Shown here: positions 7,036 through 11,040 of the stretch, in pieces
Numbering within the stretch: position 1 is the first letter of the stretch
Layout: each line of letters opens with the position of its first letter
NCBI GenBank assembly: GCA_019456245.1
Contig: VRUF01000076.1
Span: 1-11,040 of the forward strand
DNA: 11,040 bases
Direction: 5' to 3'
Source of the DNA: Planctomycetota bacterium
GTDB lineage: Bacteria > Planctomycetota > Phycisphaerae > Sedimentisphaerales > Anaerohalosphaeraceae
Translations under genes and position numbers: made by a program
Notes under the pieces: generated by a model
The model's input: only the letters and a program-made list of their open reading frames with translations
Told to the model about the DNA's origin: nothing
The model's database searches: none

Positions 7036-7089
7036 TAATAATAGCAGGATTTATTTCGGCATTATGCACATTTATGAGAGGTATAAAAG

Positions 7090-7371
7090 ATGATTGAACA
7101 CATGCAATACATTGTAGCTTTTGGTATGCCCGGCCCGATGGAATGGATTATCATACTAGTCATTGCGGTACTCCTTTTTGGCAGGCGCTTGCCGGAGATC
7201 GCACGTGGCATGGGAAAGAGCCTTACCGAATTTAAAAAGGGTATCAAAGAGGCGGAGAACGAGGTTACAAAACCTGTCGAAGATGATATTGCGCCACCGG
7301 CACCTGAAGAGACCAGTTCCTCCGACGATGACGACAGCGATTCCGACGAAGACAAAGACGACGAAGACTAG
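7090..7371 (+). CDS. tatA: Sec-independent protein translocase subunit TatA
   Basis: TatA oligomerises to form the conduit for folded proteins in twin-arginine export across the inner membrane. The 93-residue protein has a short N-terminal extension, then MPGPMEWIIILVIAVLLFG (13-31), the single membrane helix ending in the conserved Phe-Gly hinge. An amphipathic helix RRLPEIARGMGKSLTEFKKG (32-51) follows. The tail is Pro-Glu rich and ends in an extreme Asp/Glu/Ser run (about 76-93). It could be called TatA/E or TatB by family; the FGRRLPEIARGMGKSLTEFKKG segment favours TatA. Its stop is 10 bp from that of convergent tatC, and no tatB follows. It has its own promoter and a strong SD. Confidence 0.93.
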   Translation: MIEHMQYIVAFGMPGPMEWIIILVIAVLLFGRRLPEIARGMGKSLTEFKKGIKEAENEVTKPVEDDIAPPAPEETSSSDDDDSDSDEDKDDED

Positions 7372-7381
7372 ATCAGTTGTC

Positions 7382-8158
7382 TCAGGAATCGTTTGACATG
7401 GTGCGTTTCCGAAGAATCCGGCAGACTATTATGCTGGCTTCGTAAAGCACATACAGCGGTCCTGCCAATGCAATCTGAGAGACGAAATCAGGGGGAGTGA
7501 TCATCGCAGAGACAACAACCAGCCCGATGATCATGAACTTCCGGATGCTCGTGAGCATTTCAATTGTTACAAGGTGCATCCGCTCGGCAAAGACGATGAC
7601 TATAGGCATCTGGAAAGCCAGACCGAATACCAGCACCAGGATAAGGATCATGTTGATATAGTTTTGCAATGTGAATAGTGATTCAACTTCCATCCACTGG
7701 TTAAACTTGACAAAAAAGGTCATTGTAAGCGGTGCAACTACCGTAATGAAAAAGATACTCCCGCCGATGAACAGTACCGCACTGATGGGTGCGACGTTAT
7801 AGGCGAACTTTCTTTCCTTTTTGTATAGGCCGGAGGCGACAAAGGCCCATATCTGCCAGATGACCCATGGAGAAGATATCAGCAACCCGAAAAGCAGGCT
7901 CGTTTTCAGGAACACCATGAAACCTCCGGCAGGGTGGATGGCGATCAGACTTGGGTCCAATCCAAGTTTTCCCACGGTTTTCAAGTATGGTATTTTCAGT
8001 ACGCCGACAAGATATTTTCCGAAGACCAGACATATAGCGATCCCTATGACAAGTCCTATGATCGTCAGGATCAGCCTGCCCCTCAACTCCTCCAGATGGT
8101 CGCCGAGACTCATCGATACGAGTTGTTCTTCTTCGTTTTTTTCTCTGTAATAGCTCAT
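7382..8158 (-). CDS. tatC: Sec-independent protein translocase subunit TatC
   Basis: TatC is the multispanning receptor that recognises twin-arginine signal peptides and recruits TatA. The 258-residue protein matches the usual length of about 250. HLEELRGRL (21-29) is the conserved cytoplasmic N-terminal motif before the first membrane helix. WQIWAFVASGLYKKERK (101-117) includes the conserved loop glutamate Glu115, AFQMPIVIVF lies at 181-190, and the late motif SAMITPPDFVSQ at 217-228. About six hydrophobic helices are visible. The ATG at 8158 has only a weak GGCAGAGA upstream. An internal ATG (residue 16) is possible but would leave a shorter N terminus. It is transcribed toward tatA, with the two stop codons separated by 10 bp. 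Confidence 0.95.
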   Translation of the reverse strand: MSYYREKNEEEQLVSMSLGDHLEELRGRLILTIIGLVIGIAICLVFGKYLVGVLKIPYLKTVGKLGLDPSLIAIHPAGGFMVFLKTSLLFGLLISSPWVIWQIWAFVASGLYKKERKFAYNVAPISAVLFIGGSIFFITVVAPLTMTFFVKFNQWMEVESLFTLQNYINMILILVLVFGLAFQMPIVIVFAERMHLVTIEMLTSIRKFMIIGLVVVSAMITPPDFVSQIALAGPLYVLYEASIIVCRILRKRTMSNDS

Positions 8159-8199
8159 TCTCTGCCGCTAGCCCTGATATTAGTTAAAATGATACCCGC

Positions 8200-8228
8200 A
8201 GTATAAACGAACGAACTCTGTTTGGCAA
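8200..8228 (-). promoter_or_regulatory. Sigma-70-like promoter of tatC
   Basis: On the minus strand TTGCCA (8228-8223) is followed by exactly 17 bp and TATACT (8205-8200). Transcription would begin near 8193, about 35 nt before the tatC ATG. This supports tatC being expressed independently of tatA. Confidence 0.7.
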
Positions 8229-8263
8229 ATATTTCCTTTGGGATGATGTTTTGGGGCGGAGGC

Positions 8264-8292
8264 TTGATGTTGGGTCGGCGCGATGGTAGAGT
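8264..8292 (+). promoter_or_regulatory. Possible promoter of the TSUP permease gene
   Basis: TTGATG (8264-8269), a 17-bp spacer and TAGAGT (8287-8292) lie about 35 bp before the permease ATG. An AGGA at 8317-8320, seven bases before the ATG at 8328, could serve as ribosome site. The boxes are weaker than those of the neighbouring genes. Confidence 0.4.
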
Positions 8293-8327
8293 GAGGGGCG
8301 ATGGCAGTGTTTTTTTAGGATTGGAAG

Positions 8328-9092
8328 ATGTTTGAGTTTTTCGGGTTTGAATTCAGTTATTGGCAGTGGGGTGCGCTTGCTTTGTGCGGGGTGCTGGTGG
8401 GTGTTTCCAAGACGGGTCTTCCGGGGATCAGTATTGTTACGGTTGGGCTGATGGCGAATCTGTTCGAGGGTAAGAGTTCGACGGGGGTACTTTTGCCGAT
8501 GCTGATTTTTGCGGATGTTTTTGCGATTTTGTATTATCGCCGGCATGCTGAATGGGCCCATATTTTGCGATTATTGCCGTGGGCGCTGGCTGGGATCGGG
8601 TCGGGATTTTTTGCGATGCGGGTTGTTGACGATGAGTATTTCGGGGTGGTTATCGGGTCGATTGTTTTGGTTATGCTCGGGGTGAAGTTTTTTCAGGATT
8701 GGCGGAATTTAAAGAAGGGATCGGTCACTGTTCCGACGCACTGGGGGTTTGGGGCGATGCTTGGGTTTGCCGCGGGGGTGACGACGATGATGGCCAACGC
8801 TGCCGGGCCGGTGATGACGATATATTTTCTGGCGATGGGGTTTGATAAGAAAAAGTTCGTGGGGACGGCGGCGTGGTTTTTCTTTATGGTCAACTGGATC
8901 AAGGTGCCTTTGAGCGGTAAGCTCGATCTGATCACTGCCGATACTCTCAGGCTCGATGCGATGGTGTTTCCGTTTATACTGCTTGGCGTGGTTGTGGGGA
9001 TCGTTTTCTTAAAGCATGTCAAACAAAAATGGTTTAATCGCGCCGTGATGGTAATCGCGGTAATAGCAGCAGTTAAACTTTTGCTCTCTTAG
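8328..9092 (+). CDS. TSUP-family (TauE/SafE-like) membrane permease
   Basis: A 254-residue integral membrane protein of the length and layout of the sulfite exporter TauE/SafE (TSUP) family. Members move small organic or sulfur-containing anions; the substrate cannot be told from sequence here. The family's internally duplicated signature is visible: GVLVGVSKTGLPGI (20-33) in the first half and GFAAGVTTMMANAAGPVMTIYFLAMG (146-171, split here as GFAAGVTTMMANAAG then PVMTIYFLAMG) in the second. Hydrophobic helices fall at about 12-40, 53-70, 82-98, 105-122, 140-170, 178-190, 211-229 and 236-253. It is a stand-alone plus-strand gene between tatC and the TlpA-like gene. Codons are G/T-rich in the third position. 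No terminator was recognised before the 54-bp repeat that starts 2 bp after its stop. Confidence 0.9.
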   Translation: MFEFFGFEFSYWQWGALALCGVLVGVSKTGLPGISIVTVGLMANLFEGKSSTGVLLPMLIFADVFAILYYRRHAEWAHILRLLPWALAGIGSGFFAMRVVDDEYFGVVIGSIVLVMLGVKFFQDWRNLKKGSVTVPTHWGFGAMLGFAAGVTTMMANAAGPVMTIYFLAMGFDKKKFVGTAAWFFFMVNWIKVPLSGKLDLITADTLRLDAMVFPFILLGVVVGIVFLKHVKQKWFNRAVMVIAVIAAVKLLLS

Positions 9093-9093
9093 C

Positions 9094-9147
9094 TTATCCT
9101 TTTATGCAGGCCAGAGGGGTTAGTCTTGCTACTTTTTTTGCGAGGTT
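9094..9147 (-). repeat. 54-bp repeat copy A encoding a conserved C-terminal peptide
   Basis: Read on the minus strand, this segment encodes NLAKKVARLTPLACIKG followed by TAA (9096-9094). It matches copy B at 10876-10929 at 48 of 54 positions, and all six differences are synonymous third-codon changes. Upstream the frame stays open for about 24 more codons, with a Ser/His/Pro-rich peptide unrelated to copy B, back to an in-frame TAG and with no ATG. This copy is therefore probably a gene remnant or a mobile tail. Confidence 0.8.
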
Positions 9148-9235
9148 TACGGCGATGGAGGAGGGCTGTGGGGATGGATGATGGCTGTGGCGATACGATG
9201 CTGCTAACGCATAATATCGCTATAATCTAACTTGT

Positions 9236-9256
9236 AAAAAAGCTTCTCTACAGAGC
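9236..9256 (-). terminator. Probable intrinsic terminator of the TlpA-like gene
   Basis: On the minus strand, 12 bp after the stop codon, GCTCT and AGAAGC can form a short hairpin with one bulged A (bases 9256-9242). It is followed directly by six T residues (9241-9236). The stem is short, so the strength is uncertain. Confidence 0.45.
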
Positions 9257-9267
9257 ATGTCTGACCC

Positions 9268-10689
9268 TTATTTTTCTCCAAGCTCTAGCAATCTCTTAAT
9301 TTGTTGCTCATAATCATCCGTATCAGTAAAGAATTCACCAAGCAACTTACCATCTTTGTCAATCAATATTTTAGTGGGAAAACTCAGAACTCCATAAGCT
9401 GCTGTAGTTGCTCCTATGGCTGTTTGATTTGTGCCTTTAATCAGAGTTTTGCCACCACCATCCAGTGCAATTGGAAACAGAGTATCGCGACCTTTCCAGA
9501 ATTTCTTATACTTGGCAAGTTTTTGTTCCATTTCCTCAATTGACTCAACTATATCGGCGTGAATTCCAATCACAACTAAACCATCGTCCGAATAACGTTC
9601 ATGAAGATCCATCAACTTCGGCATATCTCGGACGCATGGCGGGCAGGCATAATTCCAGAAATCCAACAGTACAACTTTACCTCTTAACTCGGACATTTTC
9701 ATTGGCTTGTTATTCCTCCAACCCTTAATTTTTTGGAATTCAGGGGCTTGCTGTCCCTTTTGTTTTTTGATTGTACTATATGCAGTCCATGCAAGTGCAT
9801 GATCCGGCTCCACAACAACATCAGGGAATTCAACCCACTGGTAATTGCGTTTTTCAACACGAATTATTTCTAATTGTTCCAGGTTCAGGTTTTTGAATAC
9901 ACATAAGCGGCGAGAAATGCCGTCACCATCACCACGATTAGTTAAAACGGCAGTATGAACCTTTTCCTGTTTATCAATGGCTACCAGCCGTATCTCCTCA
10001 TGAACCAGTCGATGGGCCAAATCAACATGAATATCATTGCCGACTTGCTGTGGAATCTCAATCAAAGCACCACATCCGGAAGAAATTACATAATCACGCT
10101 TTTTCGCCCATTCGGGCCAATCATATTCTTCCCAACTCTCAACATAACTCCATGGGCCATAAGCAAATCCAACTTTAAGGTTTGTCTTCTCAATTTGCCC
10201 ATGTTTCGGGAAATCTTGCACACTGATAATGAAAAGATTTGTAAGTGGTTTACGATCGGTATCTACCGCCGGTTGAATCTTAACTTGATTCAATTTGGCC
10301 GGGTCTTTATGCCCCGCAAAAACGCTGTAATCATCATCAATACCTTTAATCCGAATAAGGAAATCAAAGTGATATGACCCAAATGTACGGTATTTTCGCT
10401 GAAATTGAACGTTTTTAAGGTATTTCCCATCTGGCTGCCACCAGTATTCTGGCTTCCTTCCGTTTATGGGTTGCACCTTATTCTCGACCTGCCAACTTAA
10501 TTGCCAAACTGGATTAGAAACAGCCAGAAGATCGATTTGAACCTGATCATTCAGTTGAACTGAGTATTTATCAGATGCAAGAGTTGGTAGCGACTTCCCG
10601 GACTGAATTAATTCACTTGGCCGCCCAATAGCTTGGGAACTGATAAGTATCAATAACGAGATTATGAAACCAATTGGATACTTTTGCAT
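9268..10689 (-). CDS. Secreted TlpA-like thioredoxin-fold protein with large N-terminal region
   Basis: A 473-residue protein with a Sec-type signal sequence (MQKYPIGFIISLLILISSQA, cleavage probably near residue 22) and no other membrane segment, so probably periplasmic. Residues 312-470 form a TlpA/ResA/AhpC-type thioredoxin domain: APEFQ (315-319), GKVVLLDFWNYACPPC (337-352) with redox pair Cys349/Cys352, and SFPTKILIDKDG (436-447) carrying cis-Pro438. The motif is CPPC rather than the more usual CGPC or CxPC, and lacks the usual Trp just before it. The N-terminal 290 residues contain WWQPDG (83-88) and VGFAYGPW (173-180), reminiscent of planctomycetal regions near M56/BlaR-like and TlpA-like proteins, with no known activity. 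The SD is GTGAGG. It is AT-richer than its neighbours and sits between two direct copies of a 54-bp repeat. Confidence 0.85.
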   Translation of the reverse strand: MQKYPIGFIISLLILISSQAIGRPSELIQSGKSLPTLASDKYSVQLNDQVQIDLLAVSNPVWQLSWQVENKVQPINGRKPEYWWQPDGKYLKNVQFQRKYRTFGSYHFDFLIRIKGIDDDYSVFAGHKDPAKLNQVKIQPAVDTDRKPLTNLFIISVQDFPKHGQIEKTNLKVGFAYGPWSYVESWEEYDWPEWAKKRDYVISSGCGALIEIPQQVGNDIHVDLAHRLVHEEIRLVAIDKQEKVHTAVLTNRGDGDGISRRLCVFKNLNLEQLEIIRVEKRNYQWVEFPDVVVEPDHALAWTAYSTIKKQKGQQAPEFQKIKGWRNNKPMKMSELRGKVVLLDFWNYACPPCVRDMPKLMDLHERYSDDGLVVIGIHADIVESIEEMEQKLAKYKKFWKGRDTLFPIALDGGGKTLIKGTNQTAIGATTAAYGVLSFPTKILIDKDGKLLGEFFTDTDDYEQQIKRLLELGEK

Positions 10690-10771
10690 AATGCCTCACT
10701 TTTTAATCACACATAACTGATATTTTCATTTACACGCTTAAAAAGCATGTTTTTCTCCGTACAACATCAAT

Positions 10772-10800
10772 ACCTTACAAAAACTCCCACTTGCTGTCAA
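10772..10800 (-). promoter_or_regulatory. Sigma-70-like promoter of the TlpA-like gene
   Basis: On the minus strand a consensus TTGACA (10800-10795) is followed by exactly 17 bp and TAAGGT (10777-10772). Transcription would begin near 10765, leaving a leader of about 75 nt before the ATG at 10689. Confidence 0.65.
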
Positions 10801-10875
10801 AGATTAAATGCGGGCTTAACCGGGGAATTGCTTGGCAAACTCCTGTTCTTGGGTCAAGTAGGGGTACATGGAACT

Positions 10876-10929
10876 TTACCCTTTTATGCAGGCGAGGGGG
10901 GTTAGTCTTGCTACTTTTTTGGCTAGATT
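10876..10929 (-). repeat. 54-bp repeat copy B
   Basis: This is the partner of copy A (9094-9147), in the same orientation and 1782 bp away, so the two are direct repeats flanking the TlpA-like gene. Identity is 48/54, with a conserved Gly codon and TAA at the end. Similarity drops sharply on both sides. Confidence 0.85.
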
Positions 10930-11040
10930 CGCGTTGTGAGTTGCGTTTACTACAGCGTCTACGTCTGTTATGAGGCCATCCTTCAAGTACAAAATAACTT
11001 TTTTTATTTTTTTCTTACATTTCCACAGACATACCTTCCA
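10876..11040 (-). CDS. Partial hypothetical protein, C-terminal end, ending in repeat copy B
   Basis: The minus-strand frame is open from the window edge to TAA at 10878-10876, giving at least 54 residues with no start inside the window. The part nearest the edge is Lys-rich and comes from an A/T-rich stretch. Next comes YLKDGLITDVDAVVNATHNA, and the end is NLAKKVARLTPLACIKG. The last 17 codons equal copy A at 9094-9147 with only synonymous changes, the strongest evidence that this frame is or was translated. No family is recognised. It could be the tail of a real gene extending to the right, or a copy of a dispersed element with a fixed reading frame. Confidence 0.4.
   Translation of the reverse strand, partial: WKVCLWKCKKKIKKVILYLKDGLITDVDAVVNATHNANLAKKVARLTPLACIKG

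Larger units (their letters stand above)
6767..7089. other. Divergent purF/tatA intergenic region
   Basis: This 323-bp spacer holds the minus-strand purF promoter (6809-6837), a perfect 17-bp palindrome (6942-6958), the plus-strand tatA promoter (7007-7035) and the tatA ribosome site. No further gene is supported. A plus-strand open frame entering from within purF and ending at 6925 is a shadow without a start signal. Confidence 0.7.
10690..11040. other. Right-end intergenic region and partial open frame
   Basis: This stretch holds the leader and promoter of the TlpA-like gene (10690-10800), about 75 bp without recognised features, and then the end of a minus-strand open frame (10876-11040). 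The plus-strand frame at 10791-10973 overlaps the repeat and is not supported. Confidence 0.55.

Noticed and set aside
9201..9270. Integron attC-like site beside the TlpA-like gene
   Set aside because: The GTTAG-type motifs are in direct, not inverted, orientation, and no paired core sites or integrase are visible.

Overview
The window reads like a chromosomal segment of an anaerobic or sediment-type Planctomycetota bacterium, with Phycisphaerae/Sedimentisphaerales as the best guess. This rests on recalled protein flavour: a TatA beginning around FGMPGPMEWIIILVI, a periplasmic TlpA-like protein with a WWQPDG-containing N-terminal region, weak or absent Shine-Dalgarno sites, and a TPR protein with an NTPase-like head. 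No rRNA, tRNA, CRISPR array, transposase or integrase is visible, so the assignment is an inference.

Layout. Positions 1-930 hold no convincing gene. They carry a 77-bp perfect direct repeat (1-77 and 377-453) with diverged continuations, a GTGGC microsatellite, a REP-like hairpin and a short palindrome. A two-gene plus-strand operon follows: a P-loop AAA+/STAND-like ATPase with an apparent C-terminal winged-helix region (931-2334), then a TPR protein whose ATG directly follows the ATPase stop (2335-4101). The TPR protein has an N-terminal region resembling an NTPase fold without a Walker A motif, then seven near-identical 42-residue repeats. A 9+9 bp perfect inverted repeat lies 25 bp before the ATPase start. 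This pair is the most interesting part of the window. It looks like a two-component, NLR-like sensor/ATPase module, but no effector domain is visible.

The pair converges on a housekeeping operon on the minus strand, purF-purM, encoding steps 1 and 5 of de novo purine synthesis. PurF is the Bacillus-type enzyme with a short propeptide and four cysteines placed as Fe-S ligands. Divergent from purF is tatA, which converges tail to tail with tatC only 10 bp away. The two Tat translocase genes are therefore neighbours but are expressed from separate promoters on opposite strands. A TSUP-family (TauE/SafE-like) membrane permease follows.

The right end has a minus-strand secreted TlpA-like thioredoxin-fold protein, more AT-rich than its neighbours. 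It lies between two directly oriented copies of a 54-bp segment (9094-9147 and 10876-10929). Read on the minus strand, both copies encode the same 17 residues plus stop, and all six nucleotide differences are synonymous. The right-hand copy is the end of an open frame that runs off the window.

Good sigma-70-like promoters with exact 17-bp spacers can be read for tatA, purF, tatC and the TlpA-like gene, and a weaker one for the permease.
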